Assembly (NCBI GenBank): GCA_041920215.1
Contig: JAYRSJ010000003.1
Coordinates: 1 to 64,000, forward strand
Direction: 5' to 3'
Source: JAYRSJ01 sp041920215
GTDB taxonomy: Bacteria; Pseudomonadota; Gammaproteobacteria; Burkholderiales; Burkholderiaceae_C
Length of the DNA stretch: 64,000 bases
The position numbers and the translations under genes are program-made. Below the pieces are notes generated by a model that saw only the letters and a list, made by a program, of their open reading frames with translations, was not told where the DNA came from and did no database searches. This document shows positions 36,495-48,810 of the stretch, piece by piece. Positions within the stretch are counted from its first letter, which is position 1. Each line of letters begins with the position of its first letter.

Positions 36495-36585
36495 CATTCG
36501 ACCAGCAGCACCGTTGCCAGCCCGAGCCATCGTCCAGCCAGCACCGCCGACAAGCCATGCGGTCTGGCCCTCACCGGAGCGCCCT

Positions 36586-37923
36586 ATGGATACCAACACG
36601 CCAGGCCTAGTCGCCGGCCGCCTCAGCGAGGTGGAACTGCGGCACAACTTCAGCGACGCTCACCCTCCGCTGAACCGCAGGCAAGCGTTGATCGAAGCCG
36701 AGCGCTGCTACTACTGCCATGACGCGCCCTGCATCACCGCCTGCCCTACCGGCATCGACATCCCCAGCTTCATCCAGCGCATCGCGCAGGAGAACCACCG
36801 CGGTGCAGCCCAGGCCATCCTGGAGGCCAATCCGCTGGGCGGCATATGCGCCCGGGTCTGCCCCACCGAGATGCTGTGCGAGCAGGCCTGCGTGCGCAAC
36901 ACGAACGAAAGCAAGCCGGTCGAAATCGGCCTGCTGCAGCGCTTCGCCACCGACGCTTTTTTCTCCGCCAGGCCCGATGCGAAGCCGCTGTTCACGCGGG
37001 CGCCGGCCACCGGCAAGAGGGTGGCCGTCGTCGGTGCCGGGCCGGCCGGGCTGGCTGCAGCCCATGGCCTGGCAAGGCGCGGCCACGAGGTGACGCTGTA
37101 CGAGTCCCGCCCCAAGCTGGGCGGCCTCAACGAGTACGGCCTGGCCACTTACAAGACCAACGACGGCTTCGCACAGCAGGAAGTGGACTGGCTGCTTTCC
37201 ATCGGCGGCATCACGGTCAAGACCGGCCTGCAGCTGGGCCGTGACATCACGCTGAACCAGCTGGCGGCCGAGTTCGATGCGGTCTTCCTGGGCCTGGGCC
37301 TGGCCGGCGTCAATGCGCTGGGCATCGCGGAGCCGCAATGCCAAGGCCTGCGCGCGGCGGTGGACTTCATCGCCGAGCTGCGCCAATCGAAGCCGGCCGA
37401 GGTCGAGGTCGGCCAGAAGGTGCTCGTGATCGGCGGCGGCATGACGGCGGTGGATGCCGCGGTGCAGAGCAAGAAGCTCGGCGCGCGCGAGGTGACCATG
37501 GTCTACCGGCGCGGCGCCGAGAGCCTGAGCGCCTCGGGCTATGAGCAAGAGTGGGCACAGAAGAACGGCGTGCTGCTACGGACCTGGGCCGCACCCAGGC
37601 AGATCCTGTCCGAGAACGGCCGGTTGACGGGTGTGCAGTTTGCGGTGACGGCGCTGCGGGATGGACAGCTGGTCGAGACCGGCGAGCAGTTCACACTCGC
37701 CGCCGATATGGTGCTGAAGGCCATAGGCCAGAGCTTCGTGGCGGCCGGTGTCGATCTGGTGCTCAAGGGCGGCCGCATCGCCACCGACGCCAGCGGCAGA
37801 ACCAGCCATCCCAAGGTCTGGGCCGGCGGCGACTGCCGCTTTGGCGGGCGCGACCTGACGGTCGAGGCCGTCGAGCACGGCAAACAAGCCGCGATCTCCA
37901 TCGACTCTTTTCTGCGGAGCTGA
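36586..37923 (+). CDS. preT: Dihydropyrimidine dehydrogenase, NAD(P)-oxidoreductase subunit PreT
   Basis: 445 residues. PreT takes electrons from NADH and passes them to PreA, which reduces uracil and thymine to their dihydro forms. The N-terminus has two cysteine groups for 4Fe-4S clusters (Cys41, 44, 49, 53 and Cys88, 92, 98, 102), then a FAD site VAVVGAGPAGLAAAHGLARR and an NAD site VLVIGGGMTAVDAA. It resembles the glutamate synthase small-subunit fold. The start at 36586 follows GGAG; an upstream in-frame codon would add low-complexity sequence. The gene opens a five-gene operon and is divergent from the RutR-like regulator. Confidence 0.93.
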   Translation: MDTNTPGLVAGRLSEVELRHNFSDAHPPLNRRQALIEAERCYYCHDAPCITACPTGIDIPSFIQRIAQENHRGAAQAILEANPLGGICARVCPTEMLCEQACVRNTNESKPVEIGLLQRFATDAFFSARPDAKPLFTRAPATGKRVAVVGAGPAGLAAAHGLARRGHEVTLYESRPKLGGLNEYGLATYKTNDGFAQQEVDWLLSIGGITVKTGLQLGRDITLNQLAAEFDAVFLGLGLAGVNALGIAEPQCQGLRAAVDFIAELRQSKPAEVEVGQKVLVIGGGMTAVDAAVQSKKLGAREVTMVYRRGAESLSASGYEQEWAQKNGVLLRTWAAPRQILSENGRLTGVQFAVTALRDGQLVETGEQFTLAADMVLKAIGQSFVAAGVDLVLKGGRIATDASGRTSHPKVWAGGDCRFGGRDLTVEAVEHGKQAAISIDSFLRS

Positions 37924-37926
37924 ACC

Positions 37927-39231
37927 ATGGCCGACATCAGCAGCAATTTTCTGGGCATCCACAGCCCGAATCCCTTCTGGCTGGCCTCGGCCCCGCCAAC
38001 CGACAAGGAGATCAACGTCACCCGCGCCTTCGAGGCCGGCTGGGGTGGCGTGGTCTGGAAGACCCTGGGCGAGGACCCGCCGGTGGTCAATGTGTCCGGC
38101 CCGCGCTACAGCACCCTGATGAGCCAGGACCGCCGCGTGATCGGCCTGAACAATATCGAGCTGATCACCGACCGGCCGCTGCGCACCAATCTGGAGGAGA
38201 TTGCAAGAGTCAAGCGCGCCTGGCCGGACCGGGCCATGATCGTCTCGCTGATGGTGCCTTGCACCGAGGCGAGCTGGAAGGCCATCTTGCCCATGGTCGA
38301 GGACAGCGGGGCCGATGGCATCGAGCTGAACTTCGGCTGTCCGCACGGCATGAGCGAGCGCGGCATGGGCTCGGCGGTAGGCCAGGTGCCCGAGTACATC
38401 CAGATGGTGACGGCCTGGTGCAAGCAGTACTCGAAGCTGCCGGTGATCGTGAAGCTGACGCCTAACATCACCGATGTGCGTCAGCCGGCCCGCGCGGCCA
38501 AGGCTGGCGGCGCCGATGCGGTGAGCCTGATCAACACGATCAATTCCATCATGGGGGTGGACCTGGACCGCATGACCATGCATCCCAGCACCGACGGCTG
38601 GGGCTCGCACGGCGGCTACTGCGGACCGGCGGTCAAGCCCATCGCGCAGAACATGGTGGCCGAGATCGCCCGCGACCCCGCCACCGCCGGGCTGCCGATC
38701 TCGGGTATCGGCGGCATCACGACCTGGCGCGACGCGGCCGAGTACATCGCCTTGGGCTGCGGCACGGTGCAAGTCTGCACCGCGGCCATGGTCTACGGCT
38801 TCAAGATCGTGCAGGACATGTGCTCGGGCCTGTCGAACTATATGGACGAGAAGGGCTATCCGAACATCGCCGCGATGCAGGGCCTGGCCGTGCCCTCGGT
38901 GAAGAACTGGAATCAGCTGAATCTCAACCATGTCGAGAAGGCGGTCATCAAGCAGGACAGCTGCATACAGTGCGGCCGCTGCCATGTGGTGTGCGAGGAC
39001 ACCTCGCACCAGGCCATCTTTGCCAGCAAGGACGGACGCCGTCATTTCGAGGTCAACGAGGCCGAGTGCGTGGGCTGCAATCTCTGCGTCTCGATCTGCC
39101 CGGTGCCGGACACCATCACGATGCGCGCCCTGAAGCCTGGCGAGATCGATGCGCGCACCGGCCAGGCGGTCAAGGGCGAGTACGCCAACTGGAGCACCCA
39201 CGCCAACAACCCGATGCGGGTCGGCGCCTGA
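37927..39231 (+). CDS. preA: Dihydropyrimidine dehydrogenase, catalytic subunit PreA
   Basis: 434 residues. An FMN TIM barrel of the dihydroorotate dehydrogenase type (N-terminal NPFWLASAPPTD; NFGCPHGMSERGMG; SGIGGITTWRD) is followed by a ferredoxin-like tail with CIQCGRCHVVC and CVGCNLCVSICPV, for two 4Fe-4S clusters. With PreT it reduces uracil or thymine with NADH. It starts three bases after preT ends. Confidence 0.94.
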   Translation: MADISSNFLGIHSPNPFWLASAPPTDKEINVTRAFEAGWGGVVWKTLGEDPPVVNVSGPRYSTLMSQDRRVIGLNNIELITDRPLRTNLEEIARVKRAWPDRAMIVSLMVPCTEASWKAILPMVEDSGADGIELNFGCPHGMSERGMGSAVGQVPEYIQMVTAWCKQYSKLPVIVKLTPNITDVRQPARAAKAGGADAVSLINTINSIMGVDLDRMTMHPSTDGWGSHGGYCGPAVKPIAQNMVAEIARDPATAGLPISGIGGITTWRDAAEYIALGCGTVQVCTAAMVYGFKIVQDMCSGLSNYMDEKGYPNIAAMQGLAVPSVKNWNQLNLNHVEKAVIKQDSCIQCGRCHVVCEDTSHQAIFASKDGRRHFEVNEAECVGCNLCVSICPVPDTITMRALKPGEIDARTGQAVKGEYANWSTHANNPMRVGA

Positions 39232-39315
39232 CCGGGTTTACCGCCTGGCGCATGGGCGCCACAGGCACAAAGATTGCTGCGGCTACCGGAACCCCAACAC
39301 CGAGGAGAAGAACGC

Positions 39316-40767
39316 ATGAGCATCAGCGCCAGCAGCGCCACATCCGCTGCGCCCAGCTCGACCGGCAACCCGCTGGCCAATGACGATCTCTTGCCCACCA
39401 GCCCGGCGCAGCGCCACTGGAACTGGAAGGACTATGCCGCCCTGTGGGTGGGCATGGTCGTCTGCGTGCCGACCTACACCATGGCCAGCTCGATGCTGGA
39501 TCAGGGCTTCTCCTGGCAGATGGCGGTCTGGCTGGTCTTTCTGGCCAATCTGATCGTGCTGATCCCGATGGTGCTGATCGGCCGCGTCGGGCCCAAGCAC
39601 GGCATCCCCTTCCCGGTGCTGGCGCGCGCCTCCTTCGGCGTCAAGGGTGCCAACCTGCCGGCCATTCTGCGCGGCCTGGTGGCCTGTGGCTGGTTCTCGA
39701 TCAACTGCTATTTCGGCGCACTGGCCCTGCACGGCTTCCTGAACGTGCTGGGCATGAATCTGGCCGGACCCGCCGCCGGCGAGACCATCAGCAGCTCGCA
39801 GTTCGCCTGCTTCCTGGCCTTCTGGGCCCTGCACATCTGGTTCATCTGGAGGGGCCCGGAGTCGATACGCAAGCTGGAGGTGATCGCCGCACCGCTGATG
39901 ATTGCGGCCTCGCTGCTGCTGGTGGTGGTATTGATGATGCAGGTCTCGGCAGCCCAGCTCTTCTCGCTGCCGGCCAAGGTGGTCGAGGGCGGGCCCAAGA
40001 CCTGGGCCGCGTTGACCGGCCTGGTGGGCTTCTGGGCCACGCTGGCGCTGAACATCCCCGACTTCACCCGTTTTGCCAAGAGCCAGAAGGACCAGACCCT
40101 GGGCCAGGCCATCGGCCTGCCCATTCCGATGGCACTGTTCTCCATGGTGGGCATCATCGGCTTCTCGGCATCAAGCATCCTCTACGGCAAGGCCCAGCTC
40201 TTCCCCGATGGTCTCTTGACACAGATGGGCCCGCTGGCCGCCGGCGTCGGCCTGTTGGTGATCCTGCTGGCCAATCTGACCACCAATGTGGCGGCCAATC
40301 TGGTCTCGCCCTCCTATGACTTCAGCCAGGTCGCGCCCAGCAGGATCAGCTTCCGCATGGGCGGCATCATCGCGGCCCTGATCGGCCTGATCTTCATGCC
40401 CTGGAAGCTGCTGGCCACCTCGGGCGGCTATCTCTTCACCTGGCTGGGCGGCTACGGCACCTTGCTGGGCGCGATCGCCGGCATCCTGCTGGTGGACTAC
40501 TACCTGATCCGCAAGACCGAGCTGAAGATCGGCGATCTCTATGCCCGCGGCGGTGCCTACGAGTACAGCGGCGGCTGGAATATCCAGGCCCTGATCGCCT
40601 TCGCGCTGGGCGTGCTGCCCTGCCTGCCGGGCTATCTGGCGGTGTCGGGCGTGATTGCGAAAGACAGCCTGCCGCCCCTGCTGCTCGCCCTGTTCGACTT
40701 CGGCTGGTTCTTCAGCCTGGCCGTGGCCGGTGCCTACTACTATCTGACGGCGCCCAAGCAGCGCTAG
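39316..40767 (+). CDS. NCS1-family nucleobase:cation symporter
   Basis: 483 residues, about twelve membrane helices. The blocks HWNWKDYAALWVGM and GKHGIPFPVLARASFG-like PKHGIPFPVLARASFGVKG are typical of NCS1 carriers (uracil, cytosine, allantoin, hydantoin). Position inside a pyrimidine degradation operon makes uracil/thymine or dihydropyrimidine the likely substrate. The start at 39316 follows GAGGAG; an upstream in-frame frame is rejected. Confidence 0.9.
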   Translation: MSISASSATSAAPSSTGNPLANDDLLPTSPAQRHWNWKDYAALWVGMVVCVPTYTMASSMLDQGFSWQMAVWLVFLANLIVLIPMVLIGRVGPKHGIPFPVLARASFGVKGANLPAILRGLVACGWFSINCYFGALALHGFLNVLGMNLAGPAAGETISSSQFACFLAFWALHIWFIWRGPESIRKLEVIAAPLMIAASLLLVVVLMMQVSAAQLFSLPAKVVEGGPKTWAALTGLVGFWATLALNIPDFTRFAKSQKDQTLGQAIGLPIPMALFSMVGIIGFSASSILYGKAQLFPDGLLTQMGPLAAGVGLLVILLANLTTNVAANLVSPSYDFSQVAPSRISFRMGGIIAALIGLIFMPWKLLATSGGYLFTWLGGYGTLLGAIAGILLVDYYLIRKTELKIGDLYARGGAYEYSGGWNIQALIAFALGVLPCLPGYLAVSGVIAKDSLPPLLLALFDFGWFFSLAVAGAYYYLTAPKQR

Positions 40768-40777
40768 GAGACAAGAC

Positions 40778-42229
40778 ATGAGCAGCAGCCTGTTGATACG
40801 GGGCGGCACGGTGGTCAACGCCGACCGCGAGTTCGCCGCCGATGTGCTCTGCATTGACGGCCAGATCGCCGCCGTCGGCCCGCGCGCGCAGGCCCAAGCC
40901 CCGATGGGCTGCGAGCAGCTGGATGCCACCGGCCAGTACATCCTGCCCGGCGGCATCGACCCGCACACCCATATGCAGCTGCCCTTTATGGGCACGGTGA
41001 CGATGGATGACTTCTTCACCGGCACGGCCGCCGGCCTGGCCGGCGGCACGACGTCCATCATCGATTTCGTGATCCCCAATCCGCAGCAGCCGCTGATGGA
41101 GGCCTACCAGCAGTGGCGCGGCTGGGCCGAGAAATCGGCGGCCGACTACAGCTTCCATGTGGCCATCACCTGGTGGAGCGAATCGGTCCATGCCGAGATG
41201 GGCCGGCTCGTCAAGGACGAAGGCATCAACAGCTTCAAGCACTTCATGGCCTACAAGAACGCCATCATGTGCGACGACGAGACCCTGGTGAACAGCTTCA
41301 AGCGCTCACTCGAACTGGGCGCGATGCCGACGGTCCATGCCGAGAACGGCGAGTTGGTCTTCCTGCTGCAGCAGGAGGTCGCGAAGATGGGCATCACCGG
41401 CCCCGAGGGCCACCCGCTCTCGCGCCCGCCGATGGTCGAGGGCGAGGCGGCCAACCGCGCCATCGCGATTGCCGATGTGCTGGGCGTGCCTATCTACATC
41501 GTGCATGTGTCCTGCATCGAGGCGGCCGAGGCGATCGCCCGGGCCCGCGCACGCGGCCAGCGTGTCTATGGCGAGGTGCTGGCCGGGCACCTCTTGATCG
41601 ACGACAGCGTCTACCGCCATCCCGATTTCGCCACCGCCGCGGCCCATGTGATGAGCCCGCCCTTCCGCCCCAAGATCCACCAGGACTTTCTGTGGCGCGG
41701 TCTGCAAAGCGGCCAGCTGCACACCACGGCCACCGACCACTGCACCTTCTGCCCCCAGCAGAAGGCCGCCGGCCTGGAGAACTTCGCGAAGATCCCGAAC
41801 GGCTGCGGTGGCATCGAGGAGCGCATGGCGGTGATCTGGGATGCCGGCGTCAACACCGGCCGGCTGACGCCCAGCGAGTTCGTCGCGATCACCTCCAGCA
41901 ACACCGCCAAGCTCTTCAACCTCTACCCGCGCAAGGGCACGATCAGCGAAGGCGCCGATGCCGACCTGGTGCTGTGGGACCCGCAGGGCACGAAGACGAT
42001 TTCGGCCAAGACCCAGCACAGCAAGGGCGACTTCAATATCTTCGAGGGCCGCACGGTGCGCGGCATCCCGAGTCACACGATCAGCCAGGGCAAGCTGGTC
42101 TATGCGAACGGCGAGTTGCGCGCCACGCCGGGCGCCGGCCGCTATCTGAAACGTCCCGCCTTCGGCCCGAATTTCCAGGCCGCCAAGGCGCGGGCGCAAG
42201 ACCTGGCCCCGACGGCCGTTGTCCGTTAA
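40778..42229 (+). CDS. hydA: Dihydropyrimidinase (D-hydantoinase)
   Basis: 483 residues. This binuclear zinc cyclic-amide hydrolase opens 5,6-dihydrouracil or dihydrothymine to N-carbamoyl-beta-amino acids. Metal ligands visible include His63 and His65 (DPHTHMQLPF) and the expected carboxylated Lys154 in NSFKHFMAYK; the C-terminal GADADLVLWDP block is also typical. It follows the transporter by ten bases with an AGGAG ribosome binding site. Confidence 0.94.
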   Translation: MSSSLLIRGGTVVNADREFAADVLCIDGQIAAVGPRAQAQAPMGCEQLDATGQYILPGGIDPHTHMQLPFMGTVTMDDFFTGTAAGLAGGTTSIIDFVIPNPQQPLMEAYQQWRGWAEKSAADYSFHVAITWWSESVHAEMGRLVKDEGINSFKHFMAYKNAIMCDDETLVNSFKRSLELGAMPTVHAENGELVFLLQQEVAKMGITGPEGHPLSRPPMVEGEAANRAIAIADVLGVPIYIVHVSCIEAAEAIARARARGQRVYGEVLAGHLLIDDSVYRHPDFATAAAHVMSPPFRPKIHQDFLWRGLQSGQLHTTATDHCTFCPQQKAAGLENFAKIPNGCGGIEERMAVIWDAGVNTGRLTPSEFVAITSSNTAKLFNLYPRKGTISEGADADLVLWDPQGTKTISAKTQHSKGDFNIFEGRTVRGIPSHTISQGKLVYANGELRATPGAGRYLKRPAFGPNFQAAKARAQDLAPTAVVR

Positions 42230-42242
42230 GGAGCAGTACATC

Positions 42243-43517
42243 ATGGACATGAAGACCAAGACCGATCTGAGCCAGCTGCGCGTCAATGGCGAGCGCCTGT
42301 GGGCTTCGCTGATGGAACTGGCCCGGATCGGCGCCACCGAGAAAGGCGGCGTCTGCCGTCTGGCGCTGACCGAACTGGACAAGCAGGGCCGTGATCTCGT
42401 GATCGGCTGGGCCAGGGAGGCCGGCATGACGGTGACGGTGGACAAGATCGGCAATGTCTTCATGCGCCGAGCCGGCCGCAACATGGCCCTGCCCCCGGTG
42501 ATGACCGGCAGCCATATCGACACGCAACCGACCGGCGGCAAGTTCGACGGCAATTACGGCGTGCTGGCCGGCATCGAGGTGGTACGCACGCTCAACGACC
42601 ATGGCATAGCGACCGAGGCGCCGATCGAAGTGGCTTTCTGGACCAATGAAGAGGGCTCGCGCTTCGTGCCGGTGATGATGGGCTCGGGCGTGTTCGCCAA
42701 GGCCTTCACGCTGGAGCATGCTTATGCGGCCACCGACACGGAGGGCAAGAGCGTCAAGGACGAGCTGGAACGCATCGGCTATATCGGCCCCGAGGAACCG
42801 GGCGACCACGCGATCGGCAGCTATTTCGAGACCCATATCGAGCAGGGTCCGGTGCTGGAGGACCACGACAAGACCATAGGCGTGGTCACCGGCGTGCTGG
42901 GCATCAAATGGTATGACTGCACCGTCACCGGCATGGAGGCCCATGCAGGACCAACACCGATGGCGCTGCGCAAGGATGCGCTGCAGGTGGCGACGGTGCT
43001 GATGCAGGAGGTGGTGGCCACCGCGCTGCGCTACGGACCGCACGGCCGGGGCACGGTGGGCATGGTGCAGGTGCACCCGAACAGCCGCAATGTGATTCCC
43101 GGCCGCGTCAAGTTCAGCATGGACATGCGCAACAGCACCGACGCGCTGGTTGATGCGATGGACGCCGACATCCGCCGGTTCGCGGCCGCGCTGAGCGCCA
43201 AGACCGGCTTAGCGATCCAAATCGAGCTGGTCTCGCACTACCCGGCCGCGCCCTTCCACCCGGACTGCGTGGCGGCCGTGGCCAAGGCGGCCGAGGCGTT
43301 GGGCTATTCAAACATGCCGGCCGTCTCGGGCGCCGGCCATGACGCCGTCTATATGGCGCGGCTGGCGCCGGCCGGGATGATCTTCATCCCCTGCAAGGAC
43401 GGCATCAGCCACAACGAGATTGAGGACGCCAAGCCCGAGCACATCAGCGCCGGCTGCAATGTGCTGCTGCATGCGATGTTGAGCTCGGCCGGCGTCGCCG
43501 CCGCCCGCGGCGACTGA
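42243..43517 (+). CDS. Zn-dependent N-carbamoyl-beta-amino acid hydrolase
   Basis: 424 residues, M20 family. It should remove the carbamoyl group from N-carbamoyl-beta-alanine, the last step of reductive pyrimidine degradation, releasing CO2, ammonia and beta-alanine. The metal site includes His91 and Asp102 (TGSHIDTQPTGGKFDGNYG) and Glu136/137 (WTNEEGSRF). The close relation to L-carbamoylases and allantoate amidohydrolases leaves exact specificity open, but the operon strongly favours beta-ureidopropionase. The start at 42243 has AAGGAG 10 bases upstream. Confidence 0.9.
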   Translation: MDMKTKTDLSQLRVNGERLWASLMELARIGATEKGGVCRLALTELDKQGRDLVIGWAREAGMTVTVDKIGNVFMRRAGRNMALPPVMTGSHIDTQPTGGKFDGNYGVLAGIEVVRTLNDHGIATEAPIEVAFWTNEEGSRFVPVMMGSGVFAKAFTLEHAYAATDTEGKSVKDELERIGYIGPEEPGDHAIGSYFETHIEQGPVLEDHDKTIGVVTGVLGIKWYDCTVTGMEAHAGPTPMALRKDALQVATVLMQEVVATALRYGPHGRGTVGMVQVHPNSRNVIPGRVKFSMDMRNSTDALVDAMDADIRRFAAALSAKTGLAIQIELVSHYPAAPFHPDCVAAVAKAAEALGYSNMPAVSGAGHDAVYMARLAPAGMIFIPCKDGISHNEIEDAKPEHISAGCNVLLHAMLSSAGVAAARGD

Positions 43518-43545
43518 GGGTCATGGACGGACAGGGCCGGCCGCT

Positions 43546-44022
43546 TCAGTCGCGGCCGTGGCGTCCGTGGCCATGGCCGTGACCACGCCCGGGGCCGCGT
43601 CGGTCATCGTCGCGCCAGTCATTGCTGCGATCATCGCGATCGTGACGACGCTCATGGCGCCCGTCCCGATCGTAACGATCGCCATGACGGCGCTGGTAAT
43701 GCGGCACATAGACGTCGCGGTACCAGTCGTCGCGCACAAAGTAGACCGGGCGCCCGCAGGCATCGTAGCGGCCGCAGTAATGGCGCCATTTCTTCTGGTG
43801 ACCGGGCGGCACGCGCAGATAGACCGGCTCATAGACCACGCGGGGCGCACGGTGCACGATCATCGGCTCGGCATACACCAGCCGTGGCCGCGGCACATCG
43901 CCGATATCGATGCGACCGTAGAAACCGGGCTGGCCAATATGGACCGAAACCCCGATATCGCTGGCCTGGGCCATCAGGCCGCTGAGGGCCAGACCCAGGG
44001 ATAGAAGCACTTTCTTGATCAT
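43546..44022 (-). CDS. Exported His/Arg/Asp-rich protein of unknown function
   Basis: 158 residues. A signal peptide (about 1-20, ending MAQA) precedes IGVSVHIGQPGFYGRIDIGDVPRPRL, a pattern I recognise from small exported Burkholderiales proteins with no assigned function. The C-terminal 50 residues are highly charged and end GHGHGHGRHGRD, which could bind metal. AGGAG precedes the ATG at 44022; a GTG one codon upstream is less likely. It converges with the pyrimidine operon and diverges from acnA. Confidence 0.75.
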   Translation of the reverse strand: MIKKVLLSLGLALSGLMAQASDIGVSVHIGQPGFYGRIDIGDVPRPRLVYAEPMIVHRAPRVVYEPVYLRVPPGHQKKWRHYCGRYDACGRPVYFVRDDWYRDVYVPHYQRRHGDRYDRDGRHERRHDRDDRSNDWRDDDRRGPGRGHGHGHGRHGRD

Positions 44023-44126
44023 CACGATTCTCCTGGATGCGAATTGTCAACGCATCAAGAGCGGCGCCGATGACGCACGAAACCAATGTTTACAGCATTG
44101 CCGGTGCTTAACAATCGCCGTGGCGC

Positions 44127-44155
44127 TTGGAGGGTCGGACCCTTGGGCACAGAAT
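44127..44155 (+). promoter_or_regulatory. Weak candidate promoter for acnA
   Basis: TTGGAG and CAGAAT are 17 bases apart and the -10 box lies 28 bases before the acnA start. Both boxes are only partial matches. Confidence 0.3.
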
Positions 44156-44183
44156 GCGCCCAGCCGCCCAACCGGAGATGCCC

Positions 44184-46916
<2,733 letters not shown>

Positions 46917-46919
46917 GCC

Positions 46920-47603
46920 TCATTCCAGGGGCATGCCCCGCTCCGCCAGCAGCTTCTCCAGCGCCGGCAGCAGCGGCCCCAGCCGCTCCTCGATCGCATC
47001 GCGCACCGTGTCGACGAATACCTGCGTCTGCCGCTCGATCTCGATGTTCAGAGCAGCGCCCACATCCTTCTCGCCAAAGCTGGTCATGCGCAGGGTCTCG
47101 GGAATCAGCCAGACCTCGAACCAGCCGGCACCGCCGGGTTCGCGCTGGGCTTCGGCCACGGTCAGGCTGGCTCCGTTGATCGCGATATAGCCCTTGGCGA
47201 AGACATAACGCATCCACGGCGCGGGCACTGCGATGCGCAGCACATGGTTGTTCTCGGGCCGACGGATCTGCGCGATGCTGGCCTGGAAGTCCACATGGCC
47301 GGACAGCGGGTGGCCGCCGATCTCGGCACCGTCCCTGGCAGCGCGCTCCACATTGAGACGGCTGCCGGGCTTCAGTTCGGCCAAGGTGGTCAGTCTGAGG
47401 CTCTGCTGCATCACATCGAACTCGGCCTGGTCGGGGCCGGGCAACGCCGTCACCGTCAGGCAGACGCCATCGCAGGCCACGCTGGCGCCGATCTCCAGGC
47501 CGCTGCAGAAGCCCTCGGGGAACTGCAGCGTGAGGCTGCTCAGGCCGGGCTTCTCGCTGATGGCCGCCACGCTGGCGATGCCTTGCACAATGCCGGTGAA
47601 CAT
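46920..47603 (-). CDS. ribE: Riboflavin synthase alpha subunit
   Basis: 227 residues made of two homologous lumazine-binding barrels. It dismutates two 6,7-dimethyl-8-ribityllumazine molecules to riboflavin. MFTGIVQGIASV is the classic N-terminus, GASVACDGVCLTV and GGHPLSGHVD mark the first barrel boundary, and INGASLTV the second. Its ATG overlaps the TGA of the ArsC-family gene (TGATG), and AGGAG lies inside that gene, so translation is coupled. The gene converges with acnA three bases away. Confidence 0.94.
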   Translation of the reverse strand: MFTGIVQGIASVAAISEKPGLSSLTLQFPEGFCSGLEIGASVACDGVCLTVTALPGPDQAEFDVMQQSLRLTTLAELKPGSRLNVERAARDGAEIGGHPLSGHVDFQASIAQIRRPENNHVLRIAVPAPWMRYVFAKGYIAINGASLTVAEAQREPGGAGWFEVWLIPETLRMTSFGEKDVGAALNIEIERQTQVFVDTVRDAIEERLGPLLPALEKLLAERGMPLE

Positions 47604-47962
47604 CAGGCATGCTCCTTGAACAGGTCGGGGCTGAAGCCCAGGCTCAGGCGCTGGTCGGCCCATTGCACGACCGGGCGCTTGATCACGCTGGGCTGCTGCT
47701 GGGCCAGTGCCGCAGCCGTCGCCGCGTCGACCACACCGGCCTTGTGCGCTTCGTCGAGCTTGCGCCAGGTGGTGCCGGCGCGGTTGATCAGCTGCTCCCA
47801 GCCGAACTCGGCCATCCAGCGCTGCAGCGGCTCGACCGGTACGCCGGCCTTCTTGTAGTCGTGGAACTGGTAGGCCAGGCCTTGCGCCTCCAGCCAGGCG
47901 CGCGCACGCTTGACGGTGTCGCAGTTGGGGATGCCGTAGACGGTGATCATGGATGGCTTCAT
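47603..47962 (-). CDS. ArsC/Spx-family thioredoxin-fold reductase (YffB-like)
   Basis: 119 residues. VYGIPNCDTVKRARAWL gives the single active-site Cys of the ArsC-like fold, and the KRPVV block supplies the conserved Arg. This YffB subgroup is not a proven arsenate reductase; members may act with glutathione. An internal ATG at 47950 (MITVYGIP) would give the more usual family start. Coupled to ribE by overlapping stop and start codons. Confidence 0.86.
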   Translation of the reverse strand: MKPSMITVYGIPNCDTVKRARAWLEAQGLAYQFHDYKKAGVPVEPLQRWMAEFGWEQLINRAGTTWRKLDEAHKAGVVDAATAAALAQQQPSVIKRPVVQWADQRLSLGFSPDLFKEHA

Positions 47963-48003
47963 CGAACAGATTCAAACAGTCTGCCACGCTACCATGAGCA
48001 CCG

Positions 48004-48810
48004 ATGATTGACTGGCTAGACGAGCAAACCCTTGACTTCCCGCCCAGCAGCCAGGCCCTGGGGCCGGGCTCGGAGGCAGCGGGCCTGCTGGCCGCGGGCG
48101 GCGATCTGAGCCCCGCGCGCCTGGCGGCCGCCTATGCGCGCGGCATCTTTCCCTGGTACGGCCCCGGCCAGCCCATTCTGTGGTGGTCGCCCGATCCGCG
48201 CATGGTGCTGCAGACCCGGCACTTCAAGCTGAGCCGCTCGCTGCGCAAGACCATCGCCCGCTTCCGCCAGACGCCCGGCTGTGCGATCCGCATCGACAGC
48301 GCCACCCCCGCCGTGCTGCGCGCCTGCGCCGAATCGCCGCGCGAGGGGCAGAACGGCACCTGGATACTGCCCGAGATGCAGGCCGCCTATGCGCGCTGGG
48401 CCAGCCTGGGCGCGGTGCACAGCGTCGAGACCTGGATGGACGGCGAGTTGGTGGGTGGACTCTATGGTGTCAATCTGGGCCGCATGTTTTTCGGCGAATC
48501 GATGTTCATGCGGCGCCGCGACGCCTCCAAGATCGCGCTGGCCGCCCTGGTCTGTCTGTGCCGCGAGTTCGGCATCCCATGGATAGACTGTCAGCAGAAC
48601 ACCGGCCACCTGGCCTCGCTGGGGGCCGCCGAGCTGCCCCGCCAGGACTTCGAGGCGCATCTGGCGCGGGTTATCAAGGAGCCCAGCCCCAGGCCTTGGG
48701 CCTACCATGCGGACCTGTGGCGCCATCTCGACGGAGAATCCGCCGCTGAGCCGGCCGCCCCCGGATCCGACTCTGCCACCCTCCCGCATCTGCCCGAGCC
48801 CCTGCCGTGA
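48004..48810 (+). CDS. aat: Leucyl/phenylalanyl-tRNA-protein transferase
   Basis: 268 residues. It adds Leu or Phe to proteins with N-terminal Arg or Lys, marking them for ClpAP degradation. FPPSSQALGPGSEAAGLLAAGGDLSP and GIFPWYGPGQPILWWSPDPR are hallmark blocks. The GTG start of bpt overlaps its stop by four bases. Confidence 0.96.
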   Translation: MIDWLDEQTLDFPPSSQALGPGSEAAGLLAAGGDLSPARLAAAYARGIFPWYGPGQPILWWSPDPRMVLQTRHFKLSRSLRKTIARFRQTPGCAIRIDSATPAVLRACAESPREGQNGTWILPEMQAAYARWASLGAVHSVETWMDGELVGGLYGVNLGRMFFGESMFMRRRDASKIALAALVCLCREFGIPWIDCQQNTGHLASLGAAELPRQDFEAHLARVIKEPSPRPWAYHADLWRHLDGESAAEPAAPGSDSATLPHLPEPLP

